Positions 32,327 through 40,475 of a stretch of 64,000 nucleotides of DNA are shown piece after piece. The translations under genes and the position numbers were made by a program. The notes below the pieces were generated by a model that was given only the letters and a program-made list of their open reading frames with translations, was not told the origin of the DNA and did not search any database. How positions within the stretch are numbered: position 1 is the stretch's first letter; the number at the start of each line of letters is the position of its first letter. Source of the stretch: Psychroflexus longus (GTDB lineage: Bacteria; Bacteroidota; Bacteroidia; Flavobacteriales; Flavobacteriaceae). The stretch covers positions 38,070 to 102,069 of the forward strand of contig NZ_JAIQZE010000013.1 of NCBI RefSeq assembly GCF_020164595.1, written 5' to 3'.

Positions 32327-34345
32327 TTAATATTTCAACTTCAATTCCAGAACAGACAAAATAACTTCAGGGTCTTTCTCTCTTCTCAATTCTTTTTCCT
32401 CAGCCCTAGTATCACGTTTGCTAAGTTCCAGCATTTTTTGATAAACGCTATCAATATCCTCCATAGCCAATTCTAGATTTTCACAGTTGAAATCGTTGCT
32501 TAATCTTTCAAACAAATAGGGTCTTAAACTTTCAACAAAGGCCGTATAAATATTTTCTTTTATCCTTTCAGACATATCAACCATCATATACGCATTGAAA
32601 GTTGTATTTGTGTAAGCTTCGTCCAACCTTTTGTTTTTAGATTCTAAATTGTCAAGGAAAGTGTGGAAATCGAGAAGGTTGTTGTAACAACGAAGTAAAT
32701 CCTTAATCCTATTTTTCTTTTGGTCAACCTTCAAACCACCGTAGGAATTGAAGGTGTTTTTAGTGAGTTTTAAAACTAATTCTGAATATCTTTGATGATA
32801 CCTATTTAAATCATTTCCTTTTGAATCTGGATTGAATAAACTTTCAATTTTATCTTTCTTTTCTACAAGACGTTCTTCATCATTGGAAAGTGATTTTTCA
32901 ATTTCCATCTCCTTGAATATCTTTTGGACTTCCAAATTTATGGCCTCTACATCCATCTTTATGTTTTGGATTAAGGAACTAGCTTTATCCAGATCGAAGT
33001 TTTCTCGTTCGGGAGCTTCAGGGAATTCATGAGACTTCGTCACCAATTCTGATTGAAACTCATAGGTGACTTCAACTGGAAAGAGAAGTTTAGGCCAAAT
33101 CTTACCATAAATTTCTTTTCTATCCACATACTCGAAAGCATCTGAAGTGATCACCTCTACCATCCTCTTAAGCTGGCTTAACTCATTTTTATAAACATTA
33201 AAAATCAATTCAGCTTCATTAAATTTTTTGTGTACTGGCTTACCAATTTTGACTTTCGGATTATTTTCAAATTTTTTCAGAATAGATTGTATCTCCTGAA
33301 AGTCATCAGCTATTTTTTTGACTATTTTTTGTTCGTTTGATGAAAATTCAAATTTCCTTACCTTAAACTTTCCCAGACCTAAAGGACTACTACCTCTTAA
33401 GGTATTCCAAATGTCGAATCCGGAATTAAATGAAAACGCCAGGACGCTGTTTTCTATAAAATCATTGGTCTTTTGATGGCGGTTATTGATTAAGAATTTC
33501 ACCTCCGAAGAAATGGTTTGTTCAACTTCTAAATCTATGAGATTGAGTATATCAAAATACCCGTCTTGCAAGGTGTAATCTTCCCACTGCTCACCATCTT
33601 CCACTCCCGTAGTATCAAATCCTGAATAGGAAATATCGAAGATCTTACCATCGATTACAATTTGGTAAGCTTTTAAAATTCCTGCTTCGTAAGTCCTGTT
33701 TTCTTGAATAGGTTGGTTTTCAGTCTTATGTTGAATCACCCATTCCCCATGGAAATAACCATCTGCGTTGAAGTAGCCCTGAACAGTAATAGACTTGGAG
33801 CTTGATTTTAAAGATCCTATTAATCGATTTTTTTTGAACGTGGATTCGATCAAGAATAGCGTGTCCTTAATTTCAGAGTTTACATAATCTTGCTTGACCA
33901 CTTCCCAATTACCAACAGCTATTCCTTCCTGAAATTCACCAGAAATCCTATTTTCTGTTCCTGTTGCCAAATTTCCTACCCTAAAATCTGAAACAAATTT
34001 CTGATTTTCCACTTTCATTTTTTTGTCAGAATAAGACCAGTTACCAGTCTTTTTATCGGATGAAAATTCACCATTATAGGTGAAAGCTTGATAATCGAAA
34101 CTCTTTAACTTTGAAGAGGATACAGATTCAAAAGAAAATTTTCCGTCATATTGGTTCTCACCATTAGAGGAGTCGTATTCGTAATTGACAATTCCGGAAA
34201 TACTGTCATTAATAATTAATGAGTCTCTTTTAACTTCTTTTCGCTGAGCAAACACCACAGATGAAGAAATTAAAATTAGAACCAGAGTTACTCTACTTAA
34301 TATAAAGAAGATGTTCAATGAAAAGTATCTGTCCAATTTATTCAT
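32327..34345 (-). CDS. Exported protein with MORN-like N-terminal repeats and coiled-coil C-terminal half, 672 aa
   Basis: Signal sequence within the first 34 residues (LVLILISSSVVFAQ). Residues about 60-260 hold degenerate G-x-W/Y repeats like MORN or YwqK-type repeats (YNGEFSSDKKTGNWSYSD, ISGEFQEGIAVGNWEVV, VQGYFNADGYFHGEWVI). The rest is Lys/Glu-rich and helical, presumably coiled coil (KIADDFQEIQSILKKFE; LVEKKDKIESLF). No named family recognised for the second half. It is first in the set with DUF2490 and MORN genes and lies 8 bp after the pseudouridine synthase gene, so it may share that promoter. Confidence 0.75.
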   Translation of the reverse strand: MNKLDRYFSLNIFFILSRVTLVLILISSSVVFAQRKEVKRDSLIINDSISGIVNYEYDSSNGENQYDGKFSFESVSSSKLKSFDYQAFTYNGEFSSDKKTGNWSYSDKKMKVENQKFVSDFRVGNLATGTENRISGEFQEGIAVGNWEVVKQDYVNSEIKDTLFLIESTFKKNRLIGSLKSSSKSITVQGYFNADGYFHGEWVIQHKTENQPIQENRTYEAGILKAYQIVIDGKIFDISYSGFDTTGVEDGEQWEDYTLQDGYFDILNLIDLEVEQTISSEVKFLINNRHQKTNDFIENSVLAFSFNSGFDIWNTLRGSSPLGLGKFKVRKFEFSSNEQKIVKKIADDFQEIQSILKKFENNPKVKIGKPVHKKFNEAELIFNVYKNELSQLKRMVEVITSDAFEYVDRKEIYGKIWPKLLFPVEVTYEFQSELVTKSHEFPEAPERENFDLDKASSLIQNIKMDVEAINLEVQKIFKEMEIEKSLSNDEERLVEKKDKIESLFNPDSKGNDLNRYHQRYSELVLKLTKNTFNSYGGLKVDQKKNRIKDLLRCYNNLLDFHTFLDNLESKNKRLDEAYTNTTFNAYMMVDMSERIKENIYTAFVESLRPYLFERLSNDFNCENLELAMEDIDSVYQKMLELSKRDTRAEEKELRREKDPEVILSVLELKLKY

Positions 34346-34353
34346 AAGTACTT

Positions 34354-35172
34354 TTAAACCATTCCTAAATTGATAACCTCCTGCTTGGTGAGAATACGGT
34401 AATGACCTCTGGGTACATTTTTTTTATCTAGGTTGGCGTAGACCACTCGATCGAGTTTTTCAATTTCATAACCTAGCTTTTTAAAGATACGCTGTACAAT
34501 ATGAGCACGCTGGCTTCTCAACTCAAGTCCAATTATATTTTTTGGTCGGTTATCTACATAAGCAACGTCTTCTATTTTTACTTTAGACCCTTCTATAAAG
34601 GGGCCGTCTTTTATGACTTCAAGGTCGGATTCTTTGAGAGGTTTGGTCAGTTCTACCTGATAGATTTGCCTAATACCATTTTTATGTCCTGACAATTTCT
34701 TGGCCAGTGTCCCATCATTGGTGAACAAGATCAATCCCATTGAACTGGTGTCTAGTTTTCCAACTGGAGCAAGTTTAGATTTAGACGCATTTTGAACCAA
34801 ATCCAAAGCAGTCAATTTTCCTTTTTCATAACTTCCTGTAACATAAAACCCTTTCGGCTTATTAAGCAAAACATAGGTTTTAGGTTCAGGGTTAATCAAT
34901 CTTCCGTCAAACTTGACCTCATCGTCGAGCTTGACCTGATGTCCCATCTCGGTAACAACTTTACCATTGACAGTAACATTTCCCGACTTTATGTAGATGT
35001 CTGCATCTCTTCTGGAACAAACGCCAGAGTTTGATACATATTTATTAAGACGCATTCCTGCGTTAGGGTTTTTAATCTGTTTATCTACTTTAGACTGAGC
35101 AACTTCTTTTTTGCTGAATTTGCTTTTTGATCCCTTTTTGCTGGGGTCTTTATGTTTATTTGGGTCTTTCAT
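34354..35172 (-). CDS. rRNA pseudouridine synthase, RsuA/RluB family, 272 aa
   Basis: Isomerises a uridine in rRNA. A Lys/Ser-rich N-terminal extension (about residues 1-38) precedes an S4 RNA-binding domain (MRLNKYVSNSGVCSRRDADI). The catalytic domain follows, with the active Asp in VGKLDTSSMGLILFTND (GKLDxxxxGLLLxTND family motif). The C-terminus is RGHYRILTKQEVINL. ATG at 35172 (MKDPNK) is preferred over 35178. RluB, RluE and RluF target sites cannot be told apart here. Confidence 0.9.
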   Translation of the reverse strand: MKDPNKHKDPSKKGSKSKFSKKEVAQSKVDKQIKNPNAGMRLNKYVSNSGVCSRRDADIYIKSGNVTVNGKVVTEMGHQVKLDDEVKFDGRLINPEPKTYVLLNKPKGFYVTGSYEKGKLTALDLVQNASKSKLAPVGKLDTSSMGLILFTNDGTLAKKLSGHKNGIRQIYQVELTKPLKESDLEVIKDGPFIEGSKVKIEDVAYVDNRPKNIIGLELRSQRAHIVQRIFKKLGYEIEKLDRVVYANLDKKNVPRGHYRILTKQEVINLGMV

Positions 35173-35233
35173 TTTCAAAATTTGCGCAAAGATACTGTTT
35201 TTAAAGCAGTTGACGATTTGGAAAAGCTAAGCT

Positions 35234-35851
35234 TTATTTAATTAAATAACCGAAATAAAGCTGAAATACTGCGTTATTTAAATTGCCAGATTCAAAATTA
35301 AATCCGTCGTTGATATTGTTTAAACCAAGGCTGTATCTAGCTCCAACAAAAAAGCCCCAATCTGTTTTATAACTTACACCCGCAGAAATCGACATGTCCA
35401 AGGTTTCGAAATCATCGTCTACATTTATTTTATTAGAATTTTCTGCTTGTTTGTTTTCATAATTGGCATTTATAAGATACCCAAACTGAGGCCCCAATTC
35501 GAAAGCTAAGCCCTTATTGATATAATATTTTCCAAGAATTGGTAAGTTGAAGTAGTTAAGGTTTACACTGTCTTCAAAATAAGATCCTTGTTCATTCCCC
35601 CTATTTGTGCTTCCTTGCCTGGAATATAATAACTCCAGTTGTAAAGCATATTTTTCACTAAAACTATATTCTGAAATTAATCCAGCAGTGAAAGTCGATC
35701 GCAAAGACTTCAGATTCTCAGTGCCTTTCAACTCAGATATAGATAAACCAAACTTGGCACCGTATTCCAATGTAGAATGTTGCTCTTGCGCAAATGCAGT
35801 TGGAGAAAGAAAGGTGATAAAGATTATAACAAGTGCAGTGGTATACTTCAT
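35234..35851 (-). CDS. Outer-membrane beta-barrel protein (porin-like, PF13568 type), 205 aa
   Basis: Signal peptide MKYTTALVIIFITFLSPTAFA, then an eight-strand-type barrel with repeating aromatic strands (YGAKFGLSISELKG, KYALQLELLYSRQGS, YFNLPILGKYYIN, FVGARYSLGLNNIND) ending VFQLYFGYLIK. Typical of the Bacteroidetes PorT/OMP_b-brl_2 group. Role unknown. ATG at 35851 is favoured because it starts the signal peptide; 35866 adds MFFLN before it. Confidence 0.85.
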   Translation of the reverse strand: MKYTTALVIIFITFLSPTAFAQEQHSTLEYGAKFGLSISELKGTENLKSLRSTFTAGLISEYSFSEKYALQLELLYSRQGSTNRGNEQGSYFEDSVNLNYFNLPILGKYYINKGLAFELGPQFGYLINANYENKQAENSNKINVDDDFETLDMSISAGVSYKTDWGFFVGARYSLGLNNINDGFNFESGNLNNAVFQLYFGYLIK

Positions 35852-35959
35852 ATTTAAAAAAAACAAATGTAATTATTTTGAATAACTTTTTTTTCAAAAA
35901 GATGAGTTTTTAACTAAGGTTATCACGAACTGGATTGTTATGTAAGTGTAAAGTAAAAT

Positions 35960-36000
35960 TTTACGGTTTTCCCGCACTATGATTACGGTTGAACCGTAAA
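35960..36000 (-). promoter_or_regulatory. AACCGTA element, copy 2 (inverted relative to copy 1)
   Basis: On the minus strand: TTACGGTTCAACCGTA (35999-35984), 10-nt spacer, GGGAAAACCGTAAA (35973-35960). Same layout as at 10486-10527, with only one base changed in the first block and none in the second; spacer sequences differ. It lies in the gap between divergent genes, 50 bp before the + strand DUF4304-like gene and 108 bp before the barrel gene. Confidence 0.68.
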
Positions 36001-36050
36001 TCAAAACCAGAGAAGGCTTGTACATTTGAATAAGTCAAATACCCTTAGTT

Positions 36051-36572
36051 ATGAAAGCAATTGAATTATTACAAAAAATGGAAGCCGAAATCTTAAAACC
36101 AATTATGCTTGAAGCTGGTTTTAATAATGACGGCGAAATTTGGTGGAAATCTTCAGAAGAGTTTTCTTTAGTACTTACACTTCAAAAGTACTGGTGGTCT
36201 ACAGATGATAAAATTGATTTCAGAATCAATTTAGGCATGATGATACCACCGATTAAATCTTCATCAAGGAAACGTCCAGAGATCACAGAGCTAGCGGTTT
36301 GCGTTTCTCAAGATTGCTATCTTCCCGAGGAACTTCAGTTTCATAGGTTTAAAAATAGCATCGGCTATTCATTGACCAATGAAGACAATTCAGAAGAATT
36401 TCTGAAGCTAATCACACGTGACTTCGAAGATTACATTATACCCCAATTACTTAAGCAGGAGACTTTGCAGGATTGTGTAGAATTTTACAAAGATGTGCCT
36501 TTTTGGAATCAAAGACTGGATCGATTCATCCAGGAACACAGATTCAAGCTTATGAACAATATAGCGAGCTAG
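36051..36572 (+). CDS. DUF4304-like protein, 173 aa
   Basis: Opens with MEAEILKPIMLEAGFNNDGE, close to the DUF4304 start (a single folded domain found in small cytosolic bacterial proteins, function unknown). It goes on with WWKSSEEFSLVLTLQKYWW and INLGMMIPPI. No signal peptide. The gene is preceded by the AACCGTA element and followed 72 bp later by the DUF4837 lipoprotein gene. Assignment to DUF4304 is by resemblance only. Confidence 0.65.
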   Translation: MKAIELLQKMEAEILKPIMLEAGFNNDGEIWWKSSEEFSLVLTLQKYWWSTDDKIDFRINLGMMIPPIKSSSRKRPEITELAVCVSQDCYLPEELQFHRFKNSIGYSLTNEDNSEEFLKLITRDFEDYIIPQLLKQETLQDCVEFYKDVPFWNQRLDRFIQEHRFKLMNNIAS

Positions 36573-36644
36573 AAAAGTTATTATTAAGAATCGTACTTTT
36601 GGAACAATATTGGATAAGTAGTATCCAACAAAAAACTCCAAAAA

Positions 36645-37640
36645 ATGCAATCAACTTTACGCCGCTTCGGGAAATTCAGCCTTGCGCTCGTTTTCTTTAT
36701 TTCTATTTATTCCTGCACTGACACAAAAAATTCTGCTTACAAGGCTGAATCTTCTGGTAATTTGAATCAACTTAACGTTGTGATCACCAACGAAGACTGG
36801 CAGGACTCGATAGGTGAACACATTCGGGAAATTTTTGCTGAGGATGTTCAGGGCTTACCTCAACAAGAACCAAAGTATGCGTTGAACCAAATCCCACCCA
36901 AAGCTTTTAATGGTTTTGCAAGAAAGAACAGAACATTCCTAAAGATTGAAACTTCTGAGAAGATTGGGCATCAAGTTTTGATTGATTCTTTTGCCAAGCC
37001 TCAAACTGGGATAGCGATTACAGGTCCCAATTCTTCCTCAATCATCACAGAATTGAATACTCATAAAGAGAAATTTCTGGAACTTTTCAGCAAAACTGAA
37101 TTAAAAGAAAAAAGGAGAAGGATGAGAAAAGCTCCGAAAGAAGTAGATGTTCTCAAGAAATCATTGGGATTCACAATGCTTTTTCCTTCCGCATATCGCT
37201 ACGCGAAGCAGGAAGATAAGTTTTTCTGGATGCGTAAGGACATAAAAAATGGAAGTATGGAATTACTTGCTTATGAAGTTCCCACTTCTACTATTGAAAA
37301 AAACAACAATATTATAGCCAATGTCATAAAAATGAGAGATTCAGTCGGTGAAAAGTATATTCCCGGCCCAACGGAAGACACTCACATGATTACTGAGGAA
37401 GCTTATGCTCCATATCTGTTTGAAACTGAAATTGATGGAAAGTTTGCTTACGAGATCAAAGGAACCTGGGAAGTGAAAGGCTTTTTTATGGCTGGGCCTT
37501 TTATGACTTATGCTGTGAGAGATGAAAAAAATGATCGTTATCTCATTTTAGAAGGTTTTGTTTTCAAGCCTTCTTCTTCCAAAAGATTGCAAATGTTTGA
37601 AATTGAAGCCATACTGAAATCTGCTCGGTTTATAGACTAA
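36645..37640 (+). CDS. DUF4837 lipoprotein, 331 aa
   Basis: Lipobox at the end of LALVFFISIYSC (Cys at 24). The mature domain matches DUF4837: LNVVITNEDWQDSIGEHIRE, then a mid-region KEKRRRMRKAP, LGFTMLFPSAYRYAKQEDKF, and a C-terminal KGFFMAGPFMTYAVRDEKND. The family is a predicted membrane-anchored protein of Bacteroidetes with no assigned function. Ends at the bidirectional terminator 37654-37683. Confidence 0.87.
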   Translation: MQSTLRRFGKFSLALVFFISIYSCTDTKNSAYKAESSGNLNQLNVVITNEDWQDSIGEHIREIFAEDVQGLPQQEPKYALNQIPPKAFNGFARKNRTFLKIETSEKIGHQVLIDSFAKPQTGIAITGPNSSSIITELNTHKEKFLELFSKTELKEKRRRMRKAPKEVDVLKKSLGFTMLFPSAYRYAKQEDKFFWMRKDIKNGSMELLAYEVPTSTIEKNNNIIANVIKMRDSVGEKYIPGPTEDTHMITEEAYAPYLFETEIDGKFAYEIKGTWEVKGFFMAGPFMTYAVRDEKNDRYLILEGFVFKPSSSKRLQMFEIEAILKSARFID

Positions 37641-37653
37641 ATGGATTTGATAT

Positions 37654-37683
37654 AAAAAAGACCTCCACTTGGAGGTCTTTTTT
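37654..37683. terminator. Bidirectional terminator between convergent genes
   Basis: aaaaaagacctcc (37654-37666) pairs with ggaggtctttttt (37671-37683) around 4 nt. A/T runs on both sides let it serve both the DUF4837 gene and the TonB receptor gene. Confidence 0.93.
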
Positions 37684-37700
37684 ATTTATAAATTTTATGA

Positions 37701-40076
37701 TTAAAACTTTAGTGTCACTCCCGCTAAGAAATTAATACCTGCCTGTGGATAAAATCCAGCACCTTCAACTGTTTGAACTTGACCTGCATCATTTTGTGTA
37801 TCAAAAAAGAAAAAATACCCATTGGACTCGTACTTTACATCAAACACATTATTCACAAGCCCTGTAAATACAACCGATTTGAATAAAGGTGCATCTTTCC
37901 ACTCGTAAACAATGTTGATATCATTGGTGAAAAAACTATCCAGCAATGACACTTCACTATCAATATTGCCCATATACTGCTCACCTACAAATTTTGATAT
38001 CAAATTTACCTGAAACTCCTCGCTAGGATGATAAATCAATTGATTGGCTGCTATAATTTCTGGAGAAAAAGAAATATTAGTTTCTCCAAGGTCCCTAATT
38101 TGGCCGTCTAGATTTGCTCTAAAATCGATATTTTTATTTCGACTTAAAGTCAAATTTGGTCGAGCAGAAAACAAACGATTGATTTTAATATCCGCATCGA
38201 TTTCTAATCCTAGCCTGTAGCTTTCCCCACTAGTCTCCCTAATTGGTGCTCCCACATCATCTATGGCTCCAGTTAAAACCATCTGGTCTTTGTAATACAT
38301 ATAGTAAGCGTTTGTATTAATGCTGGAATTTCCTAAATCAACTCTCCAACCCAATTCAAAGTCATCCAGAACTTCTGGATTGGTAATGCCATTTTCAAAA
38401 TCGCGACGACGCGGCTCTCTTCTGGCTTTACCATAAGATGCGTATAGTTGTTGGTCGGCGTTCAATTCAAAAGTTGCACCAGCTTTAGGATTAAAAAAAT
38501 TGAAATTTTCATCAACCAGTAGGTTTTCTTTGTCTGAAGTCAAACCTGTTGTTTCATAATTCACAAAGCGTCCCTGCAGATCTCCAAAGAGGCTCAGCCT
38601 ATCATCCACCTTTAAAGTAGCTTTACTAAACGCTGTAAATTCTTGCTTTGTCCCCGTACCGAAATAATAGTTATCTCGAATTTCAGAATCACCAGCAAAT
38701 CGCGACCAGATCACTTCTCCAAAATGATCGTTGGTGTAATAGCTGTAAAACAAGCCAGAGGTAAACTCAAGCTGACTGTCGGCATAAGTTGCAGTTCCGT
38801 TAATGACATAATAATCATTGTCTAGCCAACGTCTTCGTATCAAATCTGACTCTTCTATCGTAGCATTACCTACTGTAACTGGCCCAATTTCATGAAAAGC
38901 CAAGTCAGCATTTTCTTCATATTGTTCAAAATAACCACGACCGTAGGTGTAGTTCAAACTTAAATTTGTCGACCAGTTCTGATTCAATCTCTGGTTCCAG
39001 TGTAACTGATAGTGATCTTGCTTATAATTATCAACTTCATTGTCATAAAATTGGGTTTGCCCATTTTCATCGGTATATTGACCGGAAGGATTGAACGTTC
39101 TATCAGTTTCCAGAGTTTGTCGATCTACACCATACCAGGCTTGGTAAGTCACATTGTTTCCTCCAAAAGTCAAAGCCTTTATGAAGGTATTTCCATCTTT
39201 AAAGGTTCCCTGCAAAAAATAAGATTTAAGATCGGAAGAAGCCCTATCGATATAACCATCGGACTTGATTTGAGACAATCGGCCCGAGAACGTGAATTTG
39301 TCTTCCAAAAGTCCAGTTCCAAATTCCACGGTATGGCGTCGTGTATTGAAAGAACCAAATGAGTTGCTCAACTCAGCACTTGGCTCATCATTTTTGGCTT
39401 CAGTCAAGATATTCAAACTTGCTCCAAAAGCTCCTGAGCCGTTAGTGGAGGTTCCCACACCTCTTTGCAATTGAATGTTCTCTGTGGAAGAAGCAAAGTC
39501 TGGCAAATTCACCCAGAAGGAGCCTTGACTTTCCTGGTCATTAAAAGGAATACCATTCAAGGTCACATTCACTCTGGAGGCGTCACTACCACGCACTCTT
39601 ATAGACGTGTAACCCACGCCATTCCCAGCATCGGTTGTGGACACGACCGAAGGAAGTACATTTAGTAGAATAGGGATATCCTGACCTAGATTACGCTCTT
39701 CTATTTCTTTTTTACTGAAGTTGGAGTGCGTAATTGGTGAATCCGCATTAACCCGAAATGCCTGGACCAAAACCTCATCTAGAGCCTCTTCAGCCTTGGA
39801 CATATCAACATCAAGCCTTTGATTGGAATATACATTCACCTTAAATTCTCTCCTGTTTCCGAAGTTAAAAATAAGCGTGTAAGTTCCTGGTGAAACTTTC
39901 AATTGATAGTCTCCATTCGCATCGGAGACTGTTCCATAATTAGTAGATTTGGCGTATACACTTACTCCTGAAAGTGCTTTACCCTTGCCTGTTACTTTTC
40001 CTTCTATCGTGTAATCTTGTGAGAAGGATTGCCATCCAAAGAAGATAGCTAATACTAGAAATAATTTGATTTTCAT
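37701..40076 (-). CDS. TonB-dependent receptor under TPP riboswitch control (probable thiamine uptake), 791 aa
   Basis: Signal peptide at 1-19, CarboxypepD_reg-like domain at about 21-95 (YTIEGKVTGKGKALSGVSV), TonB-box-like segment (DEVLVQAFRVNADSP), plug at about 115-225 (IRVRGSDASRVNVTLNGIP, IQLQRGVGTSTNGSGAFG), and a 22-strand-type barrel ending LAGVTLKF. The plug resembles siderophore-type receptors, but the leader carries a TPP aptamer and terminator. So the likely cargo is thiamine or a derivative, as proposed for Bacteroidetes receptors with THI elements. Energy would come from an ExbB-ExbD-TonB system such as that at 51650-53622. Confidence 0.9.
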   Translation of the reverse strand: MKIKLFLVLAIFFGWQSFSQDYTIEGKVTGKGKALSGVSVYAKSTNYGTVSDANGDYQLKVSPGTYTLIFNFGNRREFKVNVYSNQRLDVDMSKAEEALDEVLVQAFRVNADSPITHSNFSKKEIEERNLGQDIPILLNVLPSVVSTTDAGNGVGYTSIRVRGSDASRVNVTLNGIPFNDQESQGSFWVNLPDFASSTENIQLQRGVGTSTNGSGAFGASLNILTEAKNDEPSAELSNSFGSFNTRRHTVEFGTGLLEDKFTFSGRLSQIKSDGYIDRASSDLKSYFLQGTFKDGNTFIKALTFGGNNVTYQAWYGVDRQTLETDRTFNPSGQYTDENGQTQFYDNEVDNYKQDHYQLHWNQRLNQNWSTNLSLNYTYGRGYFEQYEENADLAFHEIGPVTVGNATIEESDLIRRRWLDNDYYVINGTATYADSQLEFTSGLFYSYYTNDHFGEVIWSRFAGDSEIRDNYYFGTGTKQEFTAFSKATLKVDDRLSLFGDLQGRFVNYETTGLTSDKENLLVDENFNFFNPKAGATFELNADQQLYASYGKARREPRRRDFENGITNPEVLDDFELGWRVDLGNSSINTNAYYMYYKDQMVLTGAIDDVGAPIRETSGESYRLGLEIDADIKINRLFSARPNLTLSRNKNIDFRANLDGQIRDLGETNISFSPEIIAANQLIYHPSEEFQVNLISKFVGEQYMGNIDSEVSLLDSFFTNDINIVYEWKDAPLFKSVVFTGLVNNVFDVKYESNGYFFFFDTQNDAGQVQTVEGAGFYPQAGINFLAGVTLKF

Positions 40077-40125
40077 TCGTAAAATGATTTACGAATAAAA
40101 GGGGCAATTATTCAATGTTAAACAT

Positions 40126-40156
40126 AAAAAAACCTGAAGACCGCTCTGGTATCAGG
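40126..40156 (-). terminator. Intrinsic terminator in the leader of the TonB receptor (riboswitch expression platform)
   Basis: On the minus strand CCTGA-T-ACC pairs with GGT-CT-TCAGG around a 5-nt loop, followed by T7. It lies between the TPP aptamer and the start codon, so TPP binding probably ends transcription here. Confidence 0.75.
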
Positions 40157-40179
40157 AGTATAAAACAATGCATGACGAA

Positions 40180-40266
40180 CTTGTCATTTTCCCTTGGCAA
40201 CATTACTTGCCCAGGTTCATTGGGTATGATCTCAGTCTTGCTTTCACAAAACACCCCTTTGAGATG
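40180..40266 (-). promoter_or_regulatory. TPP (THI-box) riboswitch aptamer
   Basis: On the minus strand the conserved THI blocks appear in order: AAGGGGTG, the P3 stem, CTGAGATCATACCC (CTGAGA at 40235-40230), TGAACCTG (40219-40212), GTAATG, and AAGGGAAAAT. A -7-like box TAAGTTTG at 40279-40272 puts the transcription start at about the aptamer's first base. A terminator follows 24 nt later, so control is by premature termination. Confidence 0.92.
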
Positions 40267-40279
40267 TGTTGCAAACTTA

Positions 40280-40475
40280 TGTAATTGAATTTAATTTCGG
40301 TCATTATAAATGCACTAATTATTGATAAAAATATATTGATTATAAACTTAAGTTTTGGGACTCAAATTTTAAACACTTAGGATTAAACTTCTGTTTTAAA
40401 TTTTACTCTTGGTTTTTCTTTATTTTTGATAAACTAGCTTATTAAGTTAAGATTTAAACCAAAAACCAACAGACC
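40280..40475. other. AT-rich divergent promoter region
   Basis: Apart from the riboswitch promoter, a TATTTTTG box near 40422-40429 (+ strand) could serve the PEP carboxylase gene, about 50 nt before its ATG. No good -33 TTG at the expected distance was seen. Confidence 0.35.

Noticed and set aside
36473..36721. 82-codon + strand frame overlapping the DUF4304-like and DUF4837 genes
   Set aside because: Runs across two better-supported genes in another frame and shows no domain.
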